A DNA stretch of 37,891 nucleotides from Pedosphaera sp. (GTDB taxonomy: Bacteria; Verrucomicrobiota; Verrucomicrobiia; Limisphaerales; UBA1100): contig SIAW01000016.1 in assembly GCA_009695465.1 (NCBI GenBank), forward strand, positions 1 to 37,891. Direction: 5' to 3'. How positions within the stretch are numbered: position 1 is the first letter of the stretch; every line of letters starts with the position of its first letter. The position numbers and the translations under genes were made by a program. This document shows, piece after piece, positions 1 through 7,902 of this stretch. Under the pieces are notes generated by a model, which searched no databases, was not told the origin of the DNA, and was given only the letters and a program-made list of their open reading frames with translations.

Positions 1-98
1 GTGAAGGCTCGCGCAGACGGCGCGCCCATCCACAGGACAATCGCCGCCGACAACGCCATCCACAGACCGCGTGGCCTATTGTAAGTCGCCGCTGACAT
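1..98 (-). CDS. N-terminus of a secreted protein (partial, runs off left edge)
   Basis: An open frame starts at an ATG at 98 and continues to the edge of the window. GGGAG lies about 5 bases upstream, a good ribosome binding site. The roughly 32 visible residues form a typical Sec signal peptide: a short basic start (NRPRG), a hydrophobic core (LWMALSAAIVLWMG) and an Ala-x-Ala-like end (PSARA). The mature part is outside the window, so no function can be given. It lies 203 bases downstream of mraZ on the same strand, where rsmH usually follows. Its N-terminus does not look like RsmH, which is cytoplasmic. Confidence 0.6.
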   Translation of the reverse strand, partial: MSAATYNRPRGLWMALSAAIVLWMGAPSARAF

Positions 99-142
99 CA
101 CACTCCCTGCTCGATCCCTGTCCTGTTAAGCAAAATCTGCCA

Positions 143-190
143 AGACCGGTTGGCTGTCGTGGCGAGCGCCAGCAACAAACCAACCGGTCT
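143..190. other. Nested inverted repeat (hairpin) between mraZ and the downstream secreted gene
   Basis: AGACCGGTTGG (143-153) is perfectly complementary to CCAACCGGTCT (180-190), an 11-bp stem. The 26-base loop holds a second palindrome, TGGCGAGCGCCA. Read from mraZ (minus strand) the outer stem is followed by a short T-containing stretch (ATTTTGC) but not a clean U-tract. It could be a weak terminator or processing site after mraZ, or a leader element for the gene starting at 98. The structure is seen directly; the function is not known. Confidence 0.45.
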
Positions 191-300
191 CCTTGGCATC
201 TATGAACGTGTGGCTGAACCGAATGGCTCGGCCACACGCACCCCCTTGGCTCTGTCTAAAAAATTCCATGCGCTCGATGCTGCCCCGCTGGCGTCGCTCA

Positions 301-765
301 TCATTCCATCATCATGAAGGCCGCACTGGCCATCACGCGATCGGCACTGGCCACACCCTCGTGGCGCGCCGGGCTCCACACCTCAAACCGATCCAGCAAC
401 CCCACCAGCACCGCTTCCTTCCCAATCCCCGCAGCCTGCGCCATTCCTTCGGGCAAACAGATTCGCCCTGCCGAGTCCAACGCCACCTGCACCGATTCGC
501 TGCCGATAAATCTCTTGAGCACCACCTTGTTCGGGTCTTCGTTGCTCATCGCGTCAATGTCCTGCATCAGTCGCGCCATCTGCTCGGGCGGCAACACGCG
601 CAGGCAAGTCCCGTGCGGCGACTTGGGCCAGACCATCAACGTCAGCTCGAAACCCTCCGCCACAGGCCGCCATTTGGCCGGTATCTGCACACGGCGCTTG
701 GCATCCACTCCGTGTCGGTAGAGTGAATTGTAGTAAACAGGCGCATTGACAGCTTTCCCTGACAT
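301..765 (-). CDS. mraZ: MraZ, transcriptional regulator of the division/cell-wall (dcw) cluster
   Basis: This is a MraZ/AbrB-like DNA-binding protein of about 154 residues. Both family DxxxR signatures are visible: DAKRR followed by VQIPAKWR near the N-terminus, and DSAGR followed by ICLPE in the second half. Family members bind direct repeats in their own promoter and control dcw transcription. I chose the ATG at 765 over the one at 804 because the longer form would place the start inside the repeat array at 789-825, and its extra 13 residues do not look like MraZ. It ends with a short Met-rich tail (FMMME). No rsmH follows within the visible 300 bases, so in this genome mraZ may be separated from the dcw genes. 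Confidence 0.9.
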   Translation of the reverse strand: MSGKAVNAPVYYNSLYRHGVDAKRRVQIPAKWRPVAEGFELTLMVWPKSPHGTCLRVLPPEQMARLMQDIDAMSNEDPNKVVLKRFIGSESVQVALDSAGRICLPEGMAQAAGIGKEAVLVGLLDRFEVWSPARHEGVASADRVMASAAFMMME

Positions 766-788
766 CGTTCGCTTGATGCACAAGTAAT

Positions 789-825
789 ACACTTTGCCCC
801 ACAACGCAACACTTTATTTCACATT
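789..825 (-). promoter_or_regulatory. Candidate MraZ box: four direct repeats with 10-bp period
   Basis: On the minus strand, heptamers occur at 789-795 (AAAGTGT), 799-805 (GTTGTGG), 809-815 (AAAGTGT) and 819-825 (AATGTGA). The GTG cores are exactly 10 bp apart, one helical turn, so all would face the same side of the DNA. The array ends about 24 bases upstream of the chosen mraZ start. MraZ proteins are known to bind short direct repeats at 10-bp period upstream of their own gene. From memory, the mycoplasma site is AAAGTGK repeats, which two copies here match exactly. Binding is inferred. Confidence 0.65.
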
Positions 826-932
826 ACTCACACCGCCATCCATTTTGGTCTGGAATTGTGAGAGTTGCATCCATTTGCACCTGCAACACCTGAAGGCTGG
901 ATGCCGAAACCTGAACGTGGCTCAATCCGGCC

Positions 933-2039
933 GTGGGAAAGATCGGGCAAAACAACCATGCGTGGAGCGCTGCGGATTTCGATTATCCCCTGCCCGCCTC
1001 GCTCATCGCCCAAACCCCCGCCCTTCGTCGCGACCAATCGCGCCTGCTCGTACTCGACCGCGCCACGCAGCAAATCTCGCACAGGACGTTCTGTGATTTG
1101 CCCGAACTGCTGCGCCCTTCCGATGTGCTCGTGCTCAACGACACGCGGGTGATTCCCGCTCGACTGCGCGGACTCAGATCCGGCACCGGTGGCAAAACTG
1201 AAATCTTTCTGCTGCGCGAGGAAACGGAGAATTGCTGGTGGACACTGTTACGTCCCGCCAAGCGCATTCGTCCCGGCGATCAAATCGAGATTGCCAGCGC
1301 GACTGGCCGGCCCACCGCCGTCCGCGCCACGCTCCTGCAAAAAAACGACGAAGGCCACTGCCTCCTGCAATTCGCCTGCGCCGGTAATTTGCGCGCGCAT
1401 CTCCAGCGACTAGGCGAAGTGCCGCTGCCGCCGTACATCCAACGCCCCGCAAGTTTCCGACAGCGCACCGACCGCACGCGTTATCAAACCGTGTACGCCG
1501 CCCATCCCGGCTCTGTGGCCGCGCCCACAGCCGGCCTTCATTTTACACCGACACTCCTGCGCACACTGGCCGATCGCGGCGTGACCCTTTGTTTTATCAC
1601 CCTCCACGTGGGCTACGGCACCTTTGCGCCCGTCAAGACCGGAACGCTGGCCGAGCATCGCATGCACACCGAGCAATTCAGTCTCTCTGCGCAAACGGCT
1701 GAGATCATCAATCGCGCCAAGCAGGACAACCGCCGCGTGCTGGCCGTGGGCACCACCACCGTGCGCGTGCTCGAAAGTGTGGCCCGGCAAAACAAAGGCC
1801 AGTTGGTGCCGGCAGAAGGTCAAACGGACATCTTCATTTTCCCTCCGCACCGCTTTCATGTGGTGGATGGACTGGTCACCAATTTTCACCTGCCGCAGTC
1901 CACGTTGCTCATGCTCGCCAGCGCCTTTGCCCAACCCGGCGGCATCGCCGGACGCGATCTGATGTTGCACACCTACGCCGAGGCGGTGCGCCAGCGGTAC
2001 CGCTTTTTCAGCTATGGCGATGCCATGTTCATCCTATGA
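933..2039 (+). CDS. queA: S-adenosylmethionine:tRNA ribosyltransferase-isomerase QueA
   Basis: QueA transfers and isomerises the ribosyl part of SAM onto 7-aminomethyl-7-deazaguanine in tRNA, giving epoxyqueuosine at the wobble position. Family motifs run the full length: DFDYPLPASLIAQ at the start, VLNDTRVIPARLRG, PTAGLHFT, GTTTVRVLES, and the C-terminal block with FHVVDGLVTNFHLPQSTLLM and FFSYGDAMFI. At 368 residues it is slightly longer than usual (about 340-360). The annotated start is a GTG at 933. The conserved part begins near residue 14 and the upstream ribosome binding site is poor, so the start is uncertain by about 10 residues. The last four bases overlap the next gene (ATGA), indicating translational coupling. 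Confidence 0.95.
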   Translation: MGKIGQNNHAWSAADFDYPLPASLIAQTPALRRDQSRLLVLDRATQQISHRTFCDLPELLRPSDVLVLNDTRVIPARLRGLRSGTGGKTEIFLLREETENCWWTLLRPAKRIRPGDQIEIASATGRPTAVRATLLQKNDEGHCLLQFACAGNLRAHLQRLGEVPLPPYIQRPASFRQRTDRTRYQTVYAAHPGSVAAPTAGLHFTPTLLRTLADRGVTLCFITLHVGYGTFAPVKTGTLAEHRMHTEQFSLSAQTAEIINRAKQDNRRVLAVGTTTVRVLESVARQNKGQLVPAEGQTDIFIFPPHRFHVVDGLVTNFHLPQSTLLMLASAFAQPGGIAGRDLMLHTYAEAVRQRYRFFSYGDAMFIL

Positions 2040-2746
2040 AACGCCAGCAGCCCCGCCGCCCTTTCGTGCTCGTCAACATGGCGATGACTGCCGATGGCAA
2101 GATTGCCACCGCCAACCGTGCTGTGGCTTCTTTTGGTAGCACGCGGGATCACGAGCACCTGCTCCAATTGCGCGCCACGGCCGACGCTGTGCTGTGCGGT
2201 GCGCGGACGGCGGATCTCAATCCTGTCCAACTCGGCCCCGGTGCCGCGCGATTCCGGCGACTGCGATTGCGGCGCGGCTTGGCCGAATTTAATCTGCGAG
2301 TGATTGTCACCGGCAACGGCACGCTCGCTCCGGACGCCGAAGTGTTCGCGCACCGCTTTTCTCCGCTCCTCATTTTGACCACGCATCGCGCCCGCGCCCC
2401 GCGATTGAAACGGCTGCGAGCGTTGGCGGATGCGGTGAAGGTCTGCGGTCGCGAGCAACTTGACTGGCCGCGCGCTCTGCACTGGCTCCACGAGAAATGG
2501 GGCGTGCGTCGTCTGCTCTGCGAAGGCGGCGGCGAATTAAACAGTGCGCTCTTCGCCGCCGGCTTGGTGGACGAGCTGCATCTGACCCTCTGCCCGTTTG
2601 TCTGCGGTGGGAAACAAGCGCCCACGATTGCCGATGGTGCGGGCGTGTTGCACCTTGCCGCTGCGGCACAATTTAATTTGGTGTCGCGACGGCGTGTAGG
2701 CGACGAGTTGTATCTGGTCTATCGCGCTGGCTCAGACGGCAGCTAG
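2036..2746 (+). CDS. RibD C-terminal-type pyrimidine reductase (stand-alone)
   Basis: This 236-residue protein matches the RibD_C/dihydrofolate-reductase fold. The N-terminal strand motif VNMAMTADGKIA and the later LLCEGGGELNSALF and VDELHLTLCPFVCGG are typical of riboflavin-specific reductases, which reduce the ribosyl side chain of the pyrimidine intermediate using NADPH. There is no deaminase domain, unlike bifunctional RibD. It starts inside the queA stop codon (ATGA overlap). It may supply the riboflavin-pathway reductase step or act on a related deazapurine or pterin substrate; the queA linkage leaves this open. Its 3' end overlaps convergent murI by 15 bases. Confidence 0.8.
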   Translation: MKRQQPRRPFVLVNMAMTADGKIATANRAVASFGSTRDHEHLLQLRATADAVLCGARTADLNPVQLGPGAARFRRLRLRRGLAEFNLRVIVTGNGTLAPDAEVFAHRFSPLLILTTHRARAPRLKRLRALADAVKVCGREQLDWPRALHWLHEKWGVRRLLCEGGGELNSALFAAGLVDELHLTLCPFVCGGKQAPTIADGAGVLHLAAAAQFNLVSRRRVGDELYLVYRAGSDGS

Positions 2747-3547
2747 ATCCACCTTGATGACGGTCTCGACGGCTTCGCCCAGGAATTGCGCGGCCACGGT
2801 GCTGAAGCGTTCCACTTCATCCGTCACGAATGGCTGGATGGTTCCGGCGCGGCGACGACGCGTGTTGAGCAGACGCAGATGGGCCAGTCGTTCGCGCACG
2901 AACTCGGCGCACGTCTCCGCTGAATCCACCAAACGCACGCGCGGGCCAACGATCTTGCTGATGGCCGTTTTTAAAAGCGGATAGTGCGTGCAACCCAGCA
3001 CGAGCGTGTCGATGCGCCGACGCAGCAACGGCCGCAGATATTCGCGCAACGCCGCACGAGTCACCGGGTGATCCATCCAACCCTCCTCCACCAGCGGCAC
3101 GAGCAGCGGACAGGCGCGGGCGTACAACTGCACCGTGTCGTTGCGCGCGAGGATGGCCTTGTTATAGGCCATGCTGCGGATGGTGGCGTTGGTGGCGATG
3201 ATGCCGATGCGGCCCACGCGCGTTGTGTCCAGCGCCGCGCGTGCCCCGGGCAAGATCACGCCGAAGACGGGAACATCAAATCGCTGCGTGAGCGTGCTCA
3301 ACGCCCACGCCGAAGCGGTGTTGCAGGCGACGACCACCGCCTTCACGTTGTGCCGCAGCAAAAACTGCGTGTCCTCGCAGGCGAAACGCACGACCGCCGC
3401 GGGCGACTTGGTGCCGTACGGCACACGCGCGGTGTCGCCCAAGTACACCAAATCTTCGTGCGGCAACAGACGGCGCAACTGCCGCACGACGGTAAGCCCG
3501 CCAATGCCGGAATCGAAAACACCAATGGGTTGCGCCGCTAAATTCAT
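2732..3547 (-). CDS. murI: Glutamate racemase MurI
   Basis: MurI makes D-glutamate for peptidoglycan. The N-terminal IGVFDSGIGGLTV block, the YLGDTARVPYG motif and both catalytic cysteines are present: Cys75 in VVACNTAS and Cys186 in LGCTHYPLL, numbered from the chosen start. The family's usual length is about 260-280 residues and the form from 3547 gives 271. The frame is open upstream to an ATG at 3619, but the extra 24 Arg-rich residues precede the conserved N-terminus and are probably not translated. The gene is convergent with the RibD-type reductase and overlaps its last 15 bases. Confidence 0.93.
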   Translation of the reverse strand: MNLAAQPIGVFDSGIGGLTVVRQLRRLLPHEDLVYLGDTARVPYGTKSPAAVVRFACEDTQFLLRHNVKAVVVACNTASAWALSTLTQRFDVPVFGVILPGARAALDTTRVGRIGIIATNATIRSMAYNKAILARNDTVQLYARACPLLVPLVEEGWMDHPVTRAALREYLRPLLRRRIDTLVLGCTHYPLLKTAISKIVGPRVRLVDSAETCAEFVRERLAHLRLLNTRRRRAGTIQPFVTDEVERFSTVAAQFLGEAVETVIKVDLAAV

Positions 3548-3636
3548 CCCTGTGCGATGCCGCGCGCGGACTCTGTCCCTGCGCCGGAGGTCGTTCAAGC
3601 CAAATGCAGGCGCACCCATTCTGATGGCGCGAATAC

Positions 3637-3665
3637 TTGACGCCTCATGGCACGACTCCTAGATT
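3637..3665 (+). promoter_or_regulatory. Sigma-70-like promoter for gltA-sucCD
   Basis: TTGACG (3637-3642) is separated by exactly 17 bp from TAGATT (3660-3665), close to the housekeeping consensus. The predicted transcription start is near 3672, leaving a leader of about 25 bases before the gltA ATG at 3696. It sits in the divergent gap between murI and gltA. This is a sequence match only. Confidence 0.6.
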
Positions 3666-3695
3666 GGCCGCTCATTTTACGATTCAACTGCATAC

Positions 3696-4838
3696 ATGAG
3701 CGCTCCCGCACCCGCACCAGACGCCGCAGCCAAAGGCCTTGAAGGCGTCATCGCCGCACGCACCACACTCAGCGATGTCCGTGGCGATGTAGGCGAACTG
3801 ATCTACTGCGGCTACAATATCAACGAGCTTGCCGGCCACGTTACCTTCGAGGAGGTCGTGCATCTGCTTCATCGCGATCACCTGCCCAACGCCCGCGAAT
3901 TGGCCGAGCTGCAGCAGCACCTCGTCGAGTCGCGCGATCTGCCCAAGGGCATTCTGGACATCCTGCACACGTTGCCCAAAGACACGCCGCCCATGCACGC
4001 CCTGCGCACGGTGGCGTCGGCGCTGGGTTGTTTTGACACCACACGCGATCAGGATTCGATGGACGCGCAGCGCCGCAAGGCCATCCGGCTCATCGCGCAG
4101 ATCCCCGTGTGCACGGCGTATTTCCATCGCCTGCGCCAAGGCAAGGCCATCATCCCGCCCGACAGCAAGCTGGGCGAGGCGGCGAATTTTCTCTGGATGA
4201 TCAACGGCGAAATACCCTCGCGCGAGATGGTGGACACGATGGACGTGTGCTACGTGCTGCACGCGGACCACGGCATGAACGCCTCCACCTTCAGCGCACG
4301 CGTCACCATCGCCACGCTTTCGGACATGTACTCGGCCGTCACCTCGGCCATTGGCACGCTCAAAGGCCCGCTGCACGGCGGCGCCAACGAAGGTGTCATC
4401 AAGATGCTTCAGGAAATCGGCTCGCTGGACAAAGTGGACGCGTATGTCGCCGAGTGTTTGGCGCAGAAGAAAAAGATCATGGGCATCGGCCATCGCGTGT
4501 ACAAAGTGCTCGACCCGCGCGCGCCGCATCTCAAGCGCATGGCGCAGATTCTTTCCGCCAAACTGGGCGAGCCCAAGTGGATTCAGATGAGCGAACGCAT
4601 CGCCTCGCTCATGCTCGAAAAGAAAACCCTGCACGCCAACGTGGATTTCTATTCCGCCACGGTGTACTACTCGCTCGGCATCCCCACCGATCTCTTCACG
4701 CCCATCTTTGCCATCTCCCGCACGGCGGGTTGGACGGCGCACGTGCTGGAGCAACTGGCCGACAACCGGCTCATCCGCCCGCAATCCGTTTACACCGGCC
4801 CTCTCGGCCTGAAAGTGACGCCGCTGGCCCAGCGTTAA
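3696..4838 (+). CDS. gltA: Citrate synthase
   Basis: Citrate synthase condenses oxaloacetate and acetyl-CoA, the entry step of the TCA cycle. At 380 residues this is the shorter bacterial type (like the Gram-positive/archaeal and 2-methylcitrate synthase group), not the E. coli long NADH-regulated form. Active-site residues are visible: His227 in GPLHGGANEG, His266 in GIGHRVYK, and Asp317 in NVDFYSATVYY. LHADHGMNAS and the C-terminal FAISRTAGWTAHVLEQ are also conserved. The sequence does not rule out 2-methylcitrate synthase activity, but the downstream sucCD argues for the TCA cycle. No clear Shine-Dalgarno precedes the start. Confidence 0.92.
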   Translation: MSAPAPAPDAAAKGLEGVIAARTTLSDVRGDVGELIYCGYNINELAGHVTFEEVVHLLHRDHLPNARELAELQQHLVESRDLPKGILDILHTLPKDTPPMHALRTVASALGCFDTTRDQDSMDAQRRKAIRLIAQIPVCTAYFHRLRQGKAIIPPDSKLGEAANFLWMINGEIPSREMVDTMDVCYVLHADHGMNASTFSARVTIATLSDMYSAVTSAIGTLKGPLHGGANEGVIKMLQEIGSLDKVDAYVAECLAQKKKIMGIGHRVYKVLDPRAPHLKRMAQILSAKLGEPKWIQMSERIASLMLEKKTLHANVDFYSATVYYSLGIPTDLFTPIFAISRTAGWTAHVLEQLADNRLIRPQSVYTGPLGLKVTPLAQR

Positions 4839-4843
4839 GCGCG

Positions 4844-4862
4844 CGCCCGAAAACGACGGGCG
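4844..4862 (+). other. Short intercistronic hairpin between gltA and sucC
   Basis: CGCCCG (4844-4849) pairs with CGGGCG (4857-4862) around a 7-base loop. No U-tract follows, so it is unlikely to be a terminator. It might act as an mRNA stability or processing element between gltA and sucC. Such short GC palindromes also arise by chance in this GC-rich DNA. Confidence 0.25.
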
Positions 4863-4878
4863 ACCTTGCTCGATTGCA

Positions 4879-4884
4879 GAAGGC
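4879..4884 (+). promoter_or_regulatory. Ribosome binding site that fixes the sucC start
   Basis: AGAAGG lies 8 bases before the ATG at 4893. This supports that ATG over the upstream in-frame codon at 4866, and fits the conserved N-terminus MNIHEYQAK of SucC. Confidence 0.7.
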
Positions 4885-4892
4885 GCATTCCC

Positions 4893-6098
4893 ATGAACAT
4901 CCACGAATATCAAGCCAAGCAACTTTTGAAACAGCACGGGGTTGCCGTGCCCACCGGTGAGCCGTGCAAGACGGTCGCTGAAGCCACGACCGCCGCGCAA
5001 AAGATTTTCGGCGGCGGCGGCACGTTGGCCGTGATCAAGGCGCAGATCCACGCGGGGGGCCGCGGCAAAGGCACGTTCAAGGATGGTTTCAAGGGCGGTG
5101 TCAAACTGGCGAAGTCCGCGGACGAAGTCACTGCGCTGGCCAAGACGATGCTCGGCAATGTGCTGGTCACCAAACAGACCGGCCCCGAGGGGCGTCAGGT
5201 GAACACATTGCTCGTCGCCGGCGCGGAGACGATCAAGAAAGAATTTTATCTGGCGGTGTTGCTCGACCGCGCCAACTCGCGCCCGCTCATCATGGCCAGC
5301 ACCGAGGGCGGCGTGGACATCGAGGAGGTCGCAGAGAAGACACCCGAGAAGATCATCAAGGAACACATCGACCCGGCCGTGGGCATCCAGCCTTACAACG
5401 CACGCAACGTCGCGGCGGCGCTGGGTTTGAAGGGCGAACTTTTTGGCCAAGCCTGCAAGCTGATCACTGCCGTGTACCGGACGTGGTGGGAATGCGACGC
5501 CTCAATGGTGGAGATCAACCCGCTGTGCATCGTTGAAGGTGCTGACGGTAAAGAATCGTTGATGGCGGTGGACGCCAAGATCGGTTTGGACGACAACGCC
5601 CTTTATCGCCATGCCGACATTTTGGCGATGCGCGATCTCAACGAAGAATCGCCGCTGGAAATCGAGGCCAGCAAATTTAATCTCAACTACATCAAGCTCG
5701 ACGGTTCCATCGCCTGCCTCGTCAACGGTGCGGGTTTGGCGATGGCCACGATGGATATCGTCCAGTATTACGGTGGCAGTCCGGCGAACTTTCTGGACGT
5801 GGGCGGCGGCGCCAGCAAGGAGCAGGTGACGGCGGCGTTCAAGATCATCCTCTCCGATCCGCATGTGAAGGCGATCTTCGTCAACATTTTCGGCGGCATC
5901 ATGGATTGCAACGTCATCGCCACCGGGATTGTCGCGGCGGTGAAAGAGACGGGGTTGAAACTGCCGCTTATCGTCCGCCTCGAAGGCAACAATGTCGCCG
6001 CCGGCCGCACGACGCTGGCCCAAAGCGGCGTCGCCATCATCAACGGCGACAGCATGGCCGACGCCGCGCAGAAGGCTGTGAAGGCCGCAAGTCATTAA
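4893..6098 (+). CDS. sucC: Succinyl-CoA synthetase (ADP-forming) beta subunit
   Basis: SucC carries the ATP-grasp nucleotide site and, with SucD, interconverts succinyl-CoA and succinate with ATP synthesis. The start [12 protein letters not shown] is diagnostic. [16 protein letters not shown] (ATP-grasp N-part), the [14 protein letters not shown] block and [13 protein letters not shown] with the C-terminal RLEGNN-containing segment are all present. At 401 residues it is slightly longer than E. coli SucC (388). The gene follows gltA by 54 bases and precedes sucD by 14, so the three form one transcription unit from the promoter at 3637. Confidence 0.95.
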   Translation: MNIHEYQAKQLLKQHGVAVPTGEPCKTVAEATTAAQKIFGGGGTLAVIKAQIHAGGRGKGTFKDGFKGGVKLAKSADEVTALAKTMLGNVLVTKQTGPEGRQVNTLLVAGAETIKKEFYLAVLLDRANSRPLIMASTEGGVDIEEVAEKTPEKIIKEHIDPAVGIQPYNARNVAAALGLKGELFGQACKLITAVYRTWWECDASMVEINPLCIVEGADGKESLMAVDAKIGLDDNALYRHADILAMRDLNEESPLEIEASKFNLNYIKLDGSIACLVNGAGLAMATMDIVQYYGGSPANFLDVGGGASKEQVTAAFKIILSDPHVKAIFVNIFGGIMDCNVIATGIVAAVKETGLKLPLIVRLEGNNVAAGRTTLAQSGVAIINGDSMADAAQKAVKAASH

Positions 6099-6112
6099 CT
6101 TTTCCCACGCTC

Positions 6113-7012
6113 ATGTCCATCCTCGTTAAACCGGATTCCAAGATTCTCGTCCAAGGCATCACCGGCAGCTTCGGCGCGCGGCACACGCAACTCTCGCTGG
6201 AGTACGGCACGCAGGTCGTCGCGGGCGTCACGCCCGGCAAAGGCGGGCAGGTGTTTGAGCACAATGGCAAGCGCATCCCCATTTTTGACACTGTGGCCGA
6301 TGCGGTGAAACAGACTGGCGCGACCGTCAGCGCCATCTTTGTCCCGCCGCCCTTCGCAGCAGATGCCATCCTCGAAAGCGTGGATGCAGGAATGGACTTG
6401 GCCGTCGCCATCACCGAAGGCATCCCCGTCAACGACATGGTGCGCGTGCGCCGTGCGATGCAGGGATGCGCGACGCGGCTCATCGGCCCCAACTGTCCGG
6501 GCATCGTCACGCCGGGCGAAGGCAAGGACAGCCACGGCGGTTGTCGCATCGGCATCGCGCCCGGATACATTCATAAGAAGGGGCACATCGGCGTTGTCTC
6601 GCGCAGCGGCACGCTCACCTACGAAGCGGTGTGGCAACTCACCAGTCGCGGCATCGGCCAATCCACCTGCGTGGGCATCGGCGGCGATCCGGTCAATGGC
6701 ACCAGCCATCTGGATGTCATCAAACTTTTCAATGCGGATCCCGAGACGCACGGCATCATCATGATTGGCGAGATCGGCGGCAGTGCGGAGGAAGAGGCCG
6801 CCGAATGGATCCAGCAGCATTGCAAAAAACCTGTGGCCGGGTTCATCGCCGGTGCCACTGCGCCGCCCGGCCGCCGCATGGGCCACGCCGGCGCGATTGT
6901 CAGCGGTGGCAAAGGAACCGCCGAGGCGAAGATCGCCGCGTTCCGTGCCGCTGGCATTGGGGTCGCTGCCACGCCATCGGAAATGGCTGACACCCTGCTC
7001 AAAATGCTGTAG
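6113..7012 (+). CDS. sucD: Succinyl-CoA synthetase alpha subunit, with a small insertion
   Basis: SucD binds CoA and carries the phosphorylated histidine. The start [18 protein letters not shown] matches family N-termini, although the frame is open much further upstream. [50 protein letters not shown] and [14 protein letters not shown] are conserved. The catalytic histidine is His258 in [13 protein letters not shown]. Compared with E. coli SucD, about seven residues (GKDSHGG) are inserted between PGE and the C-[KR]-IGI segment, and a few more near residue 50. The total is 299 residues against 289. Confidence 0.95.
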   Translation: MSILVKPDSKILVQGITGSFGARHTQLSLEYGTQVVAGVTPGKGGQVFEHNGKRIPIFDTVADAVKQTGATVSAIFVPPPFAADAILESVDAGMDLAVAITEGIPVNDMVRVRRAMQGCATRLIGPNCPGIVTPGEGKDSHGGCRIGIAPGYIHKKGHIGVVSRSGTLTYEAVWQLTSRGIGQSTCVGIGGDPVNGTSHLDVIKLFNADPETHGIIMIGEIGGSAEEEAAEWIQQHCKKPVAGFIAGATAPPGRRMGHAGAIVSGGKGTAEAKIAAFRAAGIGVAATPSEMADTLLKML

Positions 7013-7029
7013 CCCCTTGGCGTCCGGCC

Positions 7030-7896
7030 ATGGGACTACTGCACTGGATCCTCAACCTCGCGGCCCTGCTCCTCTGGATATACTGGCGGACGCAGGCGGT
7101 GCGGACGCACCCCGCCACGCGCCGCGGCAACGCTGCGTGGACGTCACGGCTGGGCTGGCGATTCGGGCGCTGGTCGTTTGTGTTCCTGCTGCTGGCGGCG
7201 TTGCTGGTGGTGCGCGCCGGGTTTTATCACCTCGCCATCCCGCGCACGGGTTGGGATGCGCGCCTGTCATTCTTCCAATTTCATTCCGCCAATGCCTTCA
7301 GCCTTTCACTCGTGTTCCCGTGGATGAAACTGGAGACGCAACTGGCTTTCTCCGTCGCCAGCTTTGTGGGATGGCTGGTGCCCTGCGGCTACTGCCTCGT
7401 GTTGTTGGCCGCGATCAAGCCCAACTCAGCCGACGCCCGGAACTGGAACCAGTTTTTGGCCAGCCAACTCGGCTGGCTCCATCGCCTGCCCGCCGTGATT
7501 CTCGCAGTGGTGATGCTGGCACTGGCCGGCGCGGCGTACTACGGACTGACCTTCTGGTTTCGTCGGCTGGAAATCTTGCCGCCGCAAACCACCGCCGAAG
7601 AGGCAACCCGATTGGCCTGCGGCATGGCGCTGCACAATCTCCGCTACGTCGCGTGGTTCGCCATCGCCGTGTTGGGACTGCATGTGCTGGCCAACTACAT
7701 CTACTTCGGCGGATTTGCGTTTTGGAAAAATGCCGAAGCAGCCGGCAGCAATCTGCTGCGCGCGCTGCGTTGGCTGCCGTTGCGCTGGGACCGCATTGAT
7801 TTCACACCGCTGGTCGGCATCCTGCTCGCGTATGGGCTGGTGCTGCTGCTCGATCCGGAACGGCTCAACCGGATTTATCAACTCTTGCTGCGCTGA
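7030..7896 (+). CDS. YggT-like multi-pass membrane protein
   Basis: The protein has 288 residues with about six hydrophobic segments (roughly 1-20, 47-65, 103-128, 154-175, 204-224 and 257-275). The C-terminal part, with an aromatic helix, LLRALRWLP, then RIDFTPLVGILLAYGL, resembles the YggT family's last segment, where a conserved [IR]D-[FL]-[ST]-P-L-V follows a basic loop. The first segment is also YggT-like. YggT is normally about 100-190 residues, so this is an enlarged relative. The next gene, 6 bases downstream, is a clear YggU, and yggT-yggU adjacency is common in bacteria, which supports the call. The role of YggT is poorly defined; links to membrane or osmotic physiology have been suggested. 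Confidence 0.55.
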   Translation: MGLLHWILNLAALLLWIYWRTQAVRTHPATRRGNAAWTSRLGWRFGRWSFVFLLLAALLVVRAGFYHLAIPRTGWDARLSFFQFHSANAFSLSLVFPWMKLETQLAFSVASFVGWLVPCGYCLVLLAAIKPNSADARNWNQFLASQLGWLHRLPAVILAVVMLALAGAAYYGLTFWFRRLEILPPQTTAEEATRLACGMALHNLRYVAWFAIAVLGLHVLANYIYFGGFAFWKNAEAAGSNLLRALRWLPLRWDRIDFTPLVGILLAYGLVLLLDPERLNRIYQLLLR

Positions 7897-7902
7897 GTTT
7901 TC

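Noticed and set aside
3684-5450. Long open frame of 588 codons on the minus strand opposite gltA and sucC
   Set aside because: It lies entirely antisense to two clearly conserved genes and has no family-like sequence. Open antisense frames are expected in GC-rich DNA with strong third-position bias.
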